Source: Actinomycetota bacterium
Lineage (GTDB): Bacteria > Actinomycetota > Nitriliruptoria > Nitriliruptorales > Nitriliruptoraceae
Direction: 5' to 3'
Assembly (NCBI GenBank): GCA_019347575.1
Contig: JAHWKY010000009.1
Span: forward strand, 62,001 to 126,000
DNA: 64,000 nt
Position numbers and translations under genes: made by a program. Numbering within the stretch: position 1 is the first letter of the stretch; each line of letters begins with the position of its first letter. Of the stretch, positions 49,793 to 58,608 are shown in pieces. Below the pieces are notes generated by a model that had not been told where the DNA came from, made no database searches, and saw only the letters and a program-made list of their open reading frames with translations.

Positions 49793-49974
49793 GCCTCCGG
49801 GTCGGCCTTGGAGGCGCCCTCGGCCTCCTCCTCCTCCTCCTCCTCGGTGGCCTTGCGGAACTCCTTGATGCTCTTGCCCATGGAGGAGGCGAGGTCAGGG
49901 AGCTTCTTCGCACCGAACAGGAACACGATCACCACGAGGACGATGATCAGCTCGGGGGCACCGAAACCGCCCAT
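49789..49974 (-). CDS. tatA: Sec-independent translocase protein TatA
   Basis: A 61-residue protein with a short N-terminus, one membrane helix (ELIIVLVVIVFLFG, about 8-21), the FGxKKLPDLASSMGKSIKEFRKA amphipathic helix and an acidic tail with a run of seven Glu. It is the pore-forming Tat component. The ATG at 49974 was preferred to the longer frame from 49995, because GAGG sits at correct spacing. No tatB-like gene is adjacent. Confidence 0.95.
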   Translation of the reverse strand: MGGFGAPELIIVLVVIVFLFGAKKLPDLASSMGKSIKEFRKATEEEEEEEAEGASKADPEA

Positions 49975-50058
49975 GGTCACCTCGATCTGCCGCACGATGC
50001 GGCTGCTCGTCGGAACGCCGAGTGTACTGTGGGGTGCGGCTCAGCCGGGCACGCGCAG

Positions 50059-50316
50059 TCAGTCCGCGGACGAGGCGGTGCTCGATCCGCCGTCGTTGAG
50101 CGCCCGACCCGCCTCGCTGACCTGCTCGAGGCGTCGCTGGGTCTCCTCCGCCGCGGTGGAGAGTTCCGCCAGGTGGGGGTCGAGTTCCTGCTGGACCTTG
50201 CTGAGGCCCGCCATCAGGTGCTTCACCTGGACCACGACGAGTGCGATCGCCACGACCAGCACGCTGACGCTGATGATCGACGCGACGATGACCACGACGA
50301 GTGCTGGGGTCGCCAC
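50059..50316 (-). CDS. Small membrane-anchored coiled-coil protein (DUF948-like)
   Basis: An 85-residue protein with an N-terminal membrane helix (LVVVIVASIISVSVLVVAIALVVVQV) and a helical cytoplasmic or extracytoplasmic part (GLSKVQQELDPHLAELSTAAEETQRRLEQVSEAGRAL). This is the DUF948/YtxG-like layout. The GTG at 50316 has GGGAGG upstream. It precedes tatA in the same direction. Function unknown. Confidence 0.6.
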   Translation of the reverse strand: MATPALVVVIVASIISVSVLVVAIALVVVQVKHLMAGLSKVQQELDPHLAELSTAAEETQRRLEQVSEAGRALNDGGSSTASSAD

Positions 50317-50393
50317 GGGGCCCTCCCCGGCTAGCTCTGGCGGATGTTGGCGGTCAGTGTACGTGCTGACCCAGTGCGATCCGGAGCGTGCGG

Positions 50394-50536
50394 AGGGCCT
50401 ATCGACGGCGCGGCTGCGCCGTCGCCCCATGATGGAGGAGCCCACGGGTCCGCATGCGATCGGAGCCGTCGAGACCGCGCTCTCGACGGCGGGAGCGTTG
50501 CGAAGGGCCTATCGACGGCGCGGCTGCGCCGTCGCC
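50394..50536. repeat. Pair of identical 33-bp repeats with an internal palindrome
   Basis: Copies at 50394-50426 and 50504-50536, offset by 110 bases. Each contains GACGGCGC-GGCT-GCGCCGTC, an 8-bp stem. The first copy is in the non-coding gap before the small membrane protein. The second covers the stop codon and the last codons of the leftward Zn-ribbon gene, where it supplies an Arg-rich C-terminus. Confidence 0.85.
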
Positions 50537-50910
50537 AAAGTGACGAACCAGTCGTCGCGTTGCAACAGCAGGTGCAGGTCGAGCAGATCGTCGTACCCGA
50601 ACGCGGGGCCGGTGGGCGGATCCTCCGGGTGGGCGGGATGGGGCGCGGGCGTCCCGTGGGCGTCGTCGCTGGTGATGTTGACCGGGACCCCACCCGTTGC
50701 GAGCAGACGTGCGATCCGCTCATCCGCTGGCTTGACGATGTGGCCGGTGCAGGCCGGGCACGCGAACGTGTAGCTGCTGCCGGCCGCGACCTCCCCCGCC
50801 TCGCTGCGCACGACGTGGAGCGCGATGTCCTGTGGACGCAGATCGATGTCACCACAGGACGGGCAGTTGGCACGGATGCGGGTCAATTCGAGGTCCTCCC
50901 ATGCGCTCAC
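50509..50910 (-). CDS. Zn-ribbon protein of unknown function
   Basis: A 133-residue protein with two CxxC pairs (CPSC near residue 16 and CPAC near residue 49) forming a probable zinc ribbon, followed by a helical region (KPADERIARLLATGG) and a C-terminal YDDLLDLHLLLQRDDWF segment. This arrangement recurs in actinobacteria as an uncharacterised family, to my knowledge. The GTG at 50910 (VSAWEDLELTRI) was chosen because longer open frames run antisense into the kinase. Divergent from the histidine kinase. The last codons and TAG stop lie in a repeat. Confidence 0.6.
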   Translation of the reverse strand: MSAWEDLELTRIRANCPSCGDIDLRPQDIALHVVRSEAGEVAAGSSYTFACPACTGHIVKPADERIARLLATGGVPVNITSDDAHGTPAPHPAHPEDPPTGPAFGYDDLLDLHLLLQRDDWFVTLATAQPRRR

Positions 50911-51070
50911 TACCAGTAGTCGGTCACGTACGCTTCGTACTTGACGGTCCAGGTCCCCGAACCGCGGGAACCACCTGACCGGACTAGTGCACCGGTCGGC
51001 ACCGGTGACGGGTCGGGTGCGTGGGATGGGGTGACGTGACACCCTGCGGGGACGGCGGCGGAGGTGAGCG

Positions 51071-53218
51071 GTGGCGTTCGGACGGCGGGGGCGGGACGCG
51101 GCTGACATCGCCGAGTTCGAGGGACAGGAGCTGGCCGGGTTGGTCGTCGCCGCTCGGGCGATCAACGAGGCTGGCGATCTCGACGCCACCCTGTCCACGA
51201 TCCTCGACCGCGCCCTCGAGTTGCTCGATGCCGACGAGGGGTCGGTGATGCTCTTCACCGGCGACCGCAACCAGCTGCGGATCCACGCCGCGAGCGGCCT
51301 ACCCGACCACATCGTCGAGAGCACCCAGGTGGAGCTGGGCCAGGGCATATCCGGCAACGTGGCGGCAACCGGCACGCCGTTGTTGCTCGGAACCGATGTC
51401 GCCGTCGAGCGCTACTCGCCGTCCGACCACCGCAGCAGGCTGCGCAGCGCCGTCTGCGTTCCGCTGCGTACCCGGGGGCGCATCGAGGGTGTGCTCAACC
51501 TCGCTCTGCGCCGAGGTGGATCCAGCCAACGCGAGGAGTTCGCCGAACCCGACCTGGAGCTGGCGACGCTGCTCGCCGAGTTCGCGGCGGCGGCCGTACA
51601 CAACGGCCAGCTCTACGCCCAGGCCCGGCGCCGCGGTGATGACATGGCGACGCTGTTCGAGGCGAGTCACGCGCTCTCGTCCGCCATCGAGGTCGAGGAC
51701 GTCTGTGCCGCCATACTGGACGCGGTCGAGGAGTTGATCGCGACCCGTGCCGGGTTCGTCTGTGCACTACCCGAGGAGGGAACCGGCCCCGAGGCAAGTC
51801 GCTACCGGGGGCTGCCGCGCGGACGCATCGTGGCCGCGATGCGCAAGGAAGGGTTCATCGAACTTCTCCGGGGCTCGAGGGTCCGGGTCGTCGACGACCT
51901 CGCCACCGATCCGGTGCTCAACACGCTCGTCGGCGACGGCACCCCGAAGGTCGGCGTCATCGCTCCCCTCGTCGGCGGAGGTTCCACGCGCGGCCTCTTG
52001 GTCTCGCTCCTCGAGGAGCCTCCGACGGATCCGCAGATCCGGATGCTGGCCACCTACGTCCACCACGCCGCGCTCGCCCTCGGCAAGGCGTTGCTCCTCC
52101 GCAGCGTGCGGACGAAGGAGGACGAGGTCACCTCGCTGGCGGCGTCCGTGCCGAACCCGATCATCATCACGGACGGCGCCGGGCGGCTGCTGGCCGTCAA
52201 CCCCGCCGCGTCGGAACTGTTCGGTCTCAACTCGGAGTTCGACGCAGGGACGCCGGTGAGCGGCAAGCTGCGGTCGCAGGAACTCGAGGATCTCATCCTC
52301 GCGGAACACGCTTCGCGTGCGGACGTCACGCTCCTGACACCGCAACCGCGCACCTTCCGTGCGCGGGCCACGCCGGTGCGACCCGGACACGGTCCAGCAG
52401 GAGCCCGGATCCTGACACTGGAGGACATCACGTCCGAGAAGGAGATGGAGCAGATGAAGGCCGACTTCGTCGCCGTGATCGGCCACGAGCTGAGGACGCC
52501 CCTCACCTTGATCAAGGGCTACACGGGGACGTTGGCCAAGCGCGCGGACAAGCTCAGTCCCGAAGCGCGGTCGAAGGCGCTCGAGAGCATCCACCACCAC
52601 ACCGTGCGGCTCGAACGTCTCGTCGAGGATCTGCTCCTCGTCTCCCGGGTCGAGCGCCACCGACTGCCGCTGTTCATCGAGCGACGTGACATCATCGCCG
52701 CGGTCGAGGAGGTCGTCGCTGCGGTCCGGCACGACCCCGCCGGGCGCGACATCCGCTTCGAGCCTCCTCAGGCGGAGTTCACGATGCTGTTCGACGTCAC
52801 GAAGGTCGAGCAGGTGCTGCACCATCTCCTGGACAACGCACTCAAGTTCTCCGAACCCGGCGAGCAGGTCGAGGTCGAGATCGACCTGAACGAGGATGAC
52901 ATCGAGGTCCGCATCCGCGACCGAGGTGTCGGCATCTTCAGCGGTGACGTGCCACGCCTGTTCGATCGCTTCCAGCAGCTCGACGGCACCGCGACGCGGG
53001 GCGCAGGCGGTACGGGGATCGGTCTGTACATCTGCCGGACGCTGGTCGAGGCGCACGGAGGCCGGATCGGCGTTCGCTCAGCGCTCGGGCGTGGGTCGAC
53101 GTTCTGGTTCTCGTTGCCGACCGTCCCGCCCGAAGGCGGCGACGGAAAGCCGGAACGGGACGAGCAGCCCGTCATCGATCCCCGGGTGGCGGCGTTGACC
53201 GATCAGCCGCCGGCGTAG
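51071..53218 (+). CDS. Soluble sensor histidine kinase (GAF-GAF-PAS-HisKA-HATPase)
   Basis: A 715-residue protein without membrane segments. Domain order: GAF (about 25-180; ALELLDADEGSVMLF, LGQGISGNVAATGTPLL), second GAF (about 190-345), PAS (about 355-460; SVPNPIIITDGAGRLLAVNPAASELFG), HisKA with H-box VIGHELRTPLTLIKGY (H472), and HATPase with N box LLDNALKFSEPGE, G1 RDRGVGI and G2 GTGIGLYICRTLV. It senses a cytoplasmic signal and autophosphorylates at H472. No response regulator is encoded in the window, so the partner is elsewhere. Start GTG at 51071 with GGAGG upstream. Its end overlaps pafC by 16 bases, antisense. Confidence 0.92.
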   Translation: MAFGRRGRDAADIAEFEGQELAGLVVAARAINEAGDLDATLSTILDRALELLDADEGSVMLFTGDRNQLRIHAASGLPDHIVESTQVELGQGISGNVAATGTPLLLGTDVAVERYSPSDHRSRLRSAVCVPLRTRGRIEGVLNLALRRGGSSQREEFAEPDLELATLLAEFAAAAVHNGQLYAQARRRGDDMATLFEASHALSSAIEVEDVCAAILDAVEELIATRAGFVCALPEEGTGPEASRYRGLPRGRIVAAMRKEGFIELLRGSRVRVVDDLATDPVLNTLVGDGTPKVGVIAPLVGGGSTRGLLVSLLEEPPTDPQIRMLATYVHHAALALGKALLLRSVRTKEDEVTSLAASVPNPIIITDGAGRLLAVNPAASELFGLNSEFDAGTPVSGKLRSQELEDLILAEHASRADVTLLTPQPRTFRARATPVRPGHGPAGARILTLEDITSEKEMEQMKADFVAVIGHELRTPLTLIKGYTGTLAKRADKLSPEARSKALESIHHHTVRLERLVEDLLLVSRVERHRLPLFIERRDIIAAVEEVVAAVRHDPAGRDIRFEPPQAEFTMLFDVTKVEQVLHHLLDNALKFSEPGEQVEVEIDLNEDDIEVRIRDRGVGIFSGDVPRLFDRFQQLDGTATRGAGGTGIGLYICRTLVEAHGGRIGVRSALGRGSTFWFSLPTVPPEGGDGKPERDEQPVIDPRVAALTDQPPA

Positions 53219-54141
53219 CGAGCGATCGCGCGGCGAGCCGCGTCGCGCACCTCGTCCGCCAGCTCCGATGGCTCGATGACGCGGGCCCCGACCCCGGCGG
53301 ACAGCAGGAGCCGCCGGAGCCACGCGGTCGCAGGGGTGTGCAGCACGACCCGGAGCCGTCCCTCCCCCAACTCGACGATCTCGGTCGGCTCGACCGCCTC
53401 GGCGACCCACCGCGCGCCGGGCACGAGTTCGAGTTCGATCCGCAGGTCGGCTTCGCCGGGCTCGTAGGCGGGCTCGGGCAATCCCTTCGCGGGCGGTCGT
53501 CTCGTCCGCGGCTGTTCCGTCACCGCCACCTCGACCATGCGGTCGAGTCGGAAGGTGCGGGGAGCGGCCCGATCGACGTCGTACGCCTGCAGGTACCAGT
53601 GTCCGTCACGGACGAGGAGTTGCCACGGGTCGACCGTTCGGTCGCCCTCGGCCTCGTCGGCGCGACGGTGGTAGCGGAAGGTCACCTGCCGGTCCTGGTC
53701 GATCGCCTCCCGCAGCGGCGCGGTCCAGACGGCGCCCTCCTCGGCGAGGTGGACGGCCGCTTCTCCGCCGATGCCCGTGGTCGCCCGGACCTTGTCGAGC
53801 GCCGACCGCAGCGACGGCGCCTCGTCGGGCAGAGCCGCGAGGACCGCCTCGCCGGCGAGCACGAGCAGCAGGGCTTCGGCCGCGGTCAAGCGCATCGGTG
53901 CCTTGAGCTCATCGGCCATGCGCACCGCGATCTCGTCACCGAAGATGTCGGCCTCGATCAGCGCGCCGCCTCCGAGGCCGGGCAGGCCGCAGAAGTTCAG
54001 CATGCCCACCCACCGCTCGATGGTGCCGTGGGGCACCCCGAACGTGGCTTCCGCGTCCGCGACGGTCGCACCGGGATGCGCGAGCACCCACGGCACGAAG
54101 GCCAGCATCCCGAGGGCATCGTCGGAGGCTCGTGGACTCAC
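53203..54141 (-). CDS. pafC: WYL-domain transcriptional regulator PafC
   Basis: A 312-residue protein: N-terminal winged-helix-like part (about 1-65), WYL domain (about 140-210; FRYHRRADEAEGDRTVDPWQLLVRDGHWYLQAYD) and C-terminal WCX extension. With PafB it activates the DNA-damage response in mycobacteria and lies in the same operon. The ATG at 54141 overlaps the pafB stop. The last 16 bases overlap the convergent histidine kinase end. Confidence 0.88.
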   Translation of the reverse strand: MSPRASDDALGMLAFVPWVLAHPGATVADAEATFGVPHGTIERWVGMLNFCGLPGLGGGALIEADIFGDEIAVRMADELKAPMRLTAAEALLLVLAGEAVLAALPDEAPSLRSALDKVRATTGIGGEAAVHLAEEGAVWTAPLREAIDQDRQVTFRYHRRADEAEGDRTVDPWQLLVRDGHWYLQAYDVDRAAPRTFRLDRMVEVAVTEQPRTRRPPAKGLPEPAYEPGEADLRIELELVPGARWVAEAVEPTEIVELGEGRLRVVLHTPATAWLRRLLLSAGVGARVIEPSELADEVRDAARRAIARYAGG

Positions 54142-55073
54142 GACTCCACCCCCGCGACGGCGCGCAGGTGGGACACCACCCGCTCACGCACCTCGATGGG
54201 TTCGATCACCTCGGCCTCGTCACCGAGCCCGACGATCCACGACACGGTGCGCGTGATCGGCGCATCGGTGATGGCCACGACCGTCCAGTCGTCGTCACGC
54301 GTCTCGATCGTGCGTCCACCGCGTGCCTCGGCCTCCCAGGCGACGCGTGGGGCGAGGGCGATGGTGACATCCTGGTGCTCGCGATCCGGACCCTCCAGGT
54401 GCGTGGACACGTCGAGACCCTCGGGGATCGAGTAGGCCTCCACCTCGCCACCTGGGGTCACGTCGCTGATGAGACGATCCAACCGGAACGCCCGGACGTC
54501 GTCCCGGTCGTGGTCCCGACCGACGAGGTACCAGTGGCCCCGACGCGCGACGACGGCGTAGGGATCGACGGTCCGCTGCGAGTCCTCCCCCGTCGCGGTG
54601 CGGTAGGCGAAGGTGACGGGGCGGTGCTCGCGCAGAGCGGGGGCGATCTGATCGATCGCGTTGAGCCCGAGGCTGACGCGAGCCTGAGGCGCCGCCCCGT
54701 CGCTACCGGGATCCGGGGCGCGTGCGGCCAGCTTCGCGTAGGCGAGTCGTGCGCGCTCCTCTCCCGTCATCTGCAACGCGACCGCGAGCGCGGTGATCTC
54801 CTCGGCGGTCAGGCTGATGGGGGGCAGCTCGTACGCGCGGTGGTCGATGATGTAGCCCAGCTCTCCACCGAGCGCATCGGTGTCGCGGGTCTCGACGGGG
54901 ATGCCGAGTGAACGCAGATCGTCCTTGTCGCGCTCGAACTGACGCCGCGCCGACTCCGGATCTTCCTGCTGGTACGCGTGGATCGCGTCCTTGATCCACG
55001 CGAACGTCACCGGCCGACGCACCTCCTTCAGGGCGATGACCAGGTTGACCAGGCGTTCGGACTTCTCCGTCAC
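54138..55073 (-). CDS. pafB: WYL-domain transcriptional regulator PafB
   Basis: A 311-residue homologue of PafC: helix-turn-helix region VTEKSERLVNLVIALKEVRRPVTFAWIKDAI, Arg-rich QFERDKDDLRSLGIPVE (a typical PafB segment), then the WYL domain (TFAYRTATGEDSQRTVDPYAVVARRGHWYLVG) and the WCX end. It acts with PafC as a heterodimer on damage-inducible promoters. Starts at GTG 55073, 94 bases after pafA. Confidence 0.9.
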   Translation of the reverse strand: MTEKSERLVNLVIALKEVRRPVTFAWIKDAIHAYQQEDPESARRQFERDKDDLRSLGIPVETRDTDALGGELGYIIDHRAYELPPISLTAEEITALAVALQMTGEERARLAYAKLAARAPDPGSDGAAPQARVSLGLNAIDQIAPALREHRPVTFAYRTATGEDSQRTVDPYAVVARRGHWYLVGRDHDRDDVRAFRLDRLISDVTPGGEVEAYSIPEGLDVSTHLEGPDREHQDVTIALAPRVAWEAEARGGRTIETRDDDWTVVAITDAPITRTVSWIVGLGDEAEVIEPIEVRERVVSHLRAVAGVES

Positions 55074-55166
55074 GCCCCGGAGGCTACTTCCTGCGGCTGC
55101 GCCCGATCCGCGCTGGTGGATCGCAACCCTGAGGATGCGATGTACCAGCATCGATGCGCGGAACGG

Positions 55167-56531
55167 TCACATCGAGGCGATCAGCTTGTCCACGCGCTCG
55201 TCGTCGTACTTGAACGGGTCCTTGCACAACACGGTGCGTTGCGCCTGGTCGTTGAGCTTGAGATGCACCCAGTCGACGGTGTAGTCGCGCCGGCGTGCCT
55301 TGGCGTGCCGGATGAACCGCCCTCGCAGCGCCGCACGCGTCGTCGCCGGCGGTTCCTCCTTGGCGTGCTCGATCTCCTCGTCGGTGAGCAGCCGATCGAC
55401 CCGCCCCTGACGCTCGAGCAGGTAGTACAGGCCCCGGCCGCGCGCGACGTTGTGGTACGCGAGGTCGAGCATCGCGATGCGGGGATGTGCCAGAGGCAGG
55501 TCGTGACGCGTGCGGTAGGCCTCGATGAGCTGGTACTTGGCTACCCAGTCCAGCTCGCGTGAGAGCCGGGTCGGGTCCACACGGAGCGTCTCGATGACGT
55601 AGCGCCAGCGAGCGAGGACGTCCTTGGCGTACTCGTCGCCGGGGTACTGGGACTGGATGAAGCGTTCCACGCGCTCGAGGTACGCCTCCTGGATCTCCAG
55701 CGCGCTCATCTCACGTCCCGTGGACAGACGGACGCGACGTCTTCCGGTCAGGTCGTGGCTCACCTCGCGGATGGAACGGATCGGGTTCTCGAGCGTCAGG
55801 TCGCGGATGACCGCCTGTTCCTCGAGCATCCGCAGGACCAGGTCGGTGGTAGCGATCTTGAGGTACGAGGCGACCTCGCTCATGTTCGAGTCGCCGACGA
55901 TGACGTGGAGGCGCCGGAACCGCTCGGCGTCGGCGTGAGGCTCGTCGCGGGTGTTGATGATCGGTCGCGAGCGCGTCGTGGCCGAGGACACGCCCTCCCA
56001 GATGTGCTCGGCGCGTTGCGCGAGGCTGAAGATCGCCCCGCGGGGGGTGTGCAGGACCTTCCCCGCCCCGGCGAACACCTGGCGGGTGACGAGGAACGGG
56101 ATCAGCGCATCGGCGAGCCGCTGGAACTCCCCCACACGCGCGACCAGGTAGTTCTCGTGACAGCCGTAGCTGTTACCGGCGGAGTCGGTGTTGTTCTTGA
56201 ACAGCGAGATCTCGCCCGCGATCCCCTCCTCGTGCAGTCGGCGTTCCGCCGAGGCGACGAGATCCTCGAGGATGCGCTCGCCGGCGCGGTCGTGGATGAC
56301 GGCTTGCCGCGGCGAGTCGCACTCGGGTGTCGCGTACTCGGGATGGCTGCCGACGTCGAGGTACAGCCGCGCCCCGTTCTCGAGGAACACGTTGGACGAT
56401 CGACCCCACGACACGACCCGCCGGAACAGGTAGCGGGCGACTTCGTCGGGACTGAGTCGCCGTTGGCCTCGGAACGTGCACGTGACTCCGTACTCGTTCT
56501 CGACCCCGAAGATGCGCCGTTCCACGTTCAC
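55167..56531 (-). CDS. pafA: Pup--protein ligase PafA
   Basis: Attaches the C-terminal Glu of Pup to lysines of target proteins in an ATP-dependent, glutamine-synthetase-like reaction. The 454-residue protein has [13 protein letters not shown] (N-terminal nucleotide site), [17 protein letters not shown] (catalytic Asp/Glu region), [57 protein letters not shown] and the C-terminal [15 protein letters not shown]. Starts at GTG 56531. Length and motifs are those of mycobacterial PafA. Confidence 0.97.
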   Translation of the reverse strand: MNVERRIFGVENEYGVTCTFRGQRRLSPDEVARYLFRRVVSWGRSSNVFLENGARLYLDVGSHPEYATPECDSPRQAVIHDRAGERILEDLVASAERRLHEEGIAGEISLFKNNTDSAGNSYGCHENYLVARVGEFQRLADALIPFLVTRQVFAGAGKVLHTPRGAIFSLAQRAEHIWEGVSSATTRSRPIINTRDEPHADAERFRRLHVIVGDSNMSEVASYLKIATTDLVLRMLEEQAVIRDLTLENPIRSIREVSHDLTGRRRVRLSTGREMSALEIQEAYLERVERFIQSQYPGDEYAKDVLARWRYVIETLRVDPTRLSRELDWVAKYQLIEAYRTRHDLPLAHPRIAMLDLAYHNVARGRGLYYLLERQGRVDRLLTDEEIEHAKEEPPATTRAALRGRFIRHAKARRRDYTVDWVHLKLNDQAQRTVLCKDPFKYDDERVDKLIASM

Positions 56532-56612
56532 CTGCTCGCTGCGCCGGGGCGCCGTGAACCCGACGCCGATGACCAGGATGGCACGTTGCGCGCCGATCCG
56601 CGCGGACCCGGC

Positions 56613-57893
56613 TCAACCGGCCAAGGTCCGCGCCGTGCCGAGGTCGGGGGCGATGCCCACGCGGACCTCATCGGGAGGACAGTGCACGACCGCGTCTTGC
56701 GTCGCGCCGTCGAAGACCGCCGTCCCGTCCGAGTCGACGCTCGCCGTGGCTTCGGGGAAGGCGGCCTCGTACCAAGCGGTCACCGACAGGCACAGGCCGC
56801 CGCGGTCGGCCAGCCCGATGCCCACGGAGGACACCTCGCCCTGCAGGAACAGCGCGAGGGTCCCGCCGTTCCACGCCGCGGCCCGTTCGCGTGGAACCTC
56901 GAGGGCGCGGTCGGGCTCTCCCGCTGGAGCCTCGAACAGCAGCAGCAGGTCGGCCGCCCCGAAGCCCATGGTCGCGCCGTGGACCCACGCTCCGCCGGGA
57001 GCGGGGACCGGTCGGGGAGCGACGTGCTCCTCGCCGCTGAGGTAGCGCTCGGGGTACAGGATGTCGGCGGTGGTATCCGGTGGCGAGCGGTAGGCGTCGT
57101 CCACGGCGGCCCAGCCACCCTGATCGAGGAGGGTGCGGACGAACACCGCCCCCTCCTCGTAGGGCATCAGCAGCGTGCGTTGGATGACGTGGGGCATCTC
57201 CGTGAGGTTCTCGAGCTGTCCGGCGAGGGCGAACGACTCCCCAGCAAGGCGGAGCTGGTCGATGAAGGAGAACGCGACGGTCGCGTACTCCTCCATGAGG
57301 ACGGTCGCATCGCCCTCGATCAGTGCCTGGTGTGCGAAGGCACGGTCCTCGTCGCCGGCTTCGACCTCGAGGTCAGGCAGGCCGATCACCTGGTCCATGA
57401 GCGCGTGCTCCAGCTCGTGAGCCAGGACGAGCTCGTCGAGGGGACCCAGACGGCGGGACGCATCCCGTGTCCCCACGACGAGGCGGCCGTCCTCGGGGTC
57501 GTAGAAGCCAGCGACCTGTTCGGCCAACGCGACGGAGAGCAGCTCACGAAGATCCGTTCCGGGCTCGATGGCGCCGAGCAGGCTGAGGACGCGGGCATCG
57601 ATGTCCGCGTCGGCGAGGGTGTAGTCCTCGACGACAGCGGCGGCCTCCTCGGCCAGCTCCTCGGGCGTCAGGAACGTCGGAGCGGGGAGGTCGTTGAAGG
57701 GCAGCTCCCGCAGCTCCGCCACCGTCCGGGCGACCCGTTCGAGCTGTTCCTCCAGGGTCTCGGCAGCTCGCGTCGGACTCGGGGCGGGGGCGGGCGGAGG
57801 GCTGCTATCCGAACGCACGAGCAGGATCGTGACGGCTGCCACCATGACGACGACCGCGGCCACGGACACGCGCCGCAGGGTCGCTCGGCTCAC
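56613..57893 (-). CDS. Membrane-anchored or secreted HExxH metallopeptidase in the proteasome operon
   Basis: A 426-residue protein with an N-terminal signal/anchor (LRRVSVAAVVVMVAAVTILLVRS), Pro-rich linker and a helical catalytic part. H159-E160-L-E-H163 (VLAHELEHALMDQ) is a zinc-binding HExxH, with E193 in EGDATVLMEEY about 30 residues later as probable third ligand, giving a gluzincin-like pattern. Residues 260-426 carry a second mixed domain. It is translationally coupled to prcA (its GTG/ATG at 57893 overlaps the prcA stop). The family is not a known Pup-pathway component; a role in protein quality control at the cell surface is inference. Confidence 0.7.
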   Translation of the reverse strand: MSRATLRRVSVAAVVVMVAAVTILLVRSDSSPPPAPAPSPTRAAETLEEQLERVARTVAELRELPFNDLPAPTFLTPEELAEEAAAVVEDYTLADADIDARVLSLLGAIEPGTDLRELLSVALAEQVAGFYDPEDGRLVVGTRDASRRLGPLDELVLAHELEHALMDQVIGLPDLEVEAGDEDRAFAHQALIEGDATVLMEEYATVAFSFIDQLRLAGESFALAGQLENLTEMPHVIQRTLLMPYEEGAVFVRTLLDQGGWAAVDDAYRSPPDTTADILYPERYLSGEEHVAPRPVPAPGGAWVHGATMGFGAADLLLLFEAPAGEPDRALEVPRERAAAWNGGTLALFLQGEVSSVGIGLADRGGLCLSVTAWYEAAFPEATASVDSDGTAVFDGATQDAVVHCPPDEVRVGIAPDLGTARTLAG

Positions 57894-58576
57894 GTGCCGT
57901 CCAGCAGACTGGCGAGCTCGTCCTCGGGGACGCGGAAGAACCGGCGTCGCGCGCGCGTCCGATCGAGCCCGGAGACCTCGAGGTCGTCCGCCGGGATCTC
58001 GCGGTCGCTCGTCTGCCCGAGAACGCCGACTGCGAAGCGGACCGCGGCGCCCAGGCTCAGCCCGTCCTCGTAGCCGTCCTCGAGCTGCTCCATCAGCGCC
58101 TCGGACTCGCCACCGATGGCGACGAAGCGGTGTTCGTCCACGATCGAACCGTCGTAGAGGATGTGGAAGAGCTCGATCCCTGGCGCCACGTCGTTGACCT
58201 GTGCGATCAGGACCTCGACCTCGAACGGCTTGCTGTCACCCATGAAGATCCCACCGAGCGCCTGGCTGAAGGCGTTCGCGAGCGACTTGGCGAGCACGTC
58301 CTCGCGGCCGTACTGGTAGCCCTTCACGTCGGCCAGTCGGATGCCCGCGACCCGCAGTGATTCGAACTCGTTGTACTTGCCGACCGCCGCGTAGGCGATG
58401 CGGTCGTAGATCTCCGACGTCTTGTACAGCGACCGCGAGGGGTTCTCACCCACGAACACGACACCGTCGGCGTACTCGAGGGCAACCAGGGCACGTCCCC
58501 GCGCGATGCCCTTGCGGGCGTACTCCGCCCGGTCCTTCATCATCTGCTCGGGCGCGACGTAGAACGGGACCGCCAC
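57890..58576 (-). CDS. prcA: Proteasome alpha subunit PrcA
   Basis: A 228-residue outer-ring subunit of the 20S proteasome that gates substrate entry. Features: N-terminal FYVAPEQMMKDRAEYARKGIARGRALVALEYADGVVFVGEN, typical of actinobacterial PrcA, then KTSEIYDRIAYAAVGKYNEFESLRVAGIRLAD and the acidic C-terminal tail. Starts at ATG 58576, 32 bases downstream of prcB. It shows no catalytic Thr, as expected for alpha subunits. Confidence 0.97.
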   Translation of the reverse strand: MAVPFYVAPEQMMKDRAEYARKGIARGRALVALEYADGVVFVGENPSRSLYKTSEIYDRIAYAAVGKYNEFESLRVAGIRLADVKGYQYGREDVLAKSLANAFSQALGGIFMGDSKPFEVEVLIAQVNDVAPGIELFHILYDGSIVDEHRFVAIGGESEALMEQLEDGYEDGLSLGAAVRFAVGVLGQTSDREIPADDLEVSGLDRTRARRRFFRVPEDELASLLDGT

Positions 58577-58608
58577 GGTTGGCTCCTCTCGGGGTGGGGT
58601 GGTCGGTA

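Noticed and set aside
49023-49913. N-terminal extension of the membrane protein between tatC and helY
   Set aside because: The upstream frame is a shadow inside tatC; the TTG at 49022 overlaps the tatC stop and gives a sensible protein.
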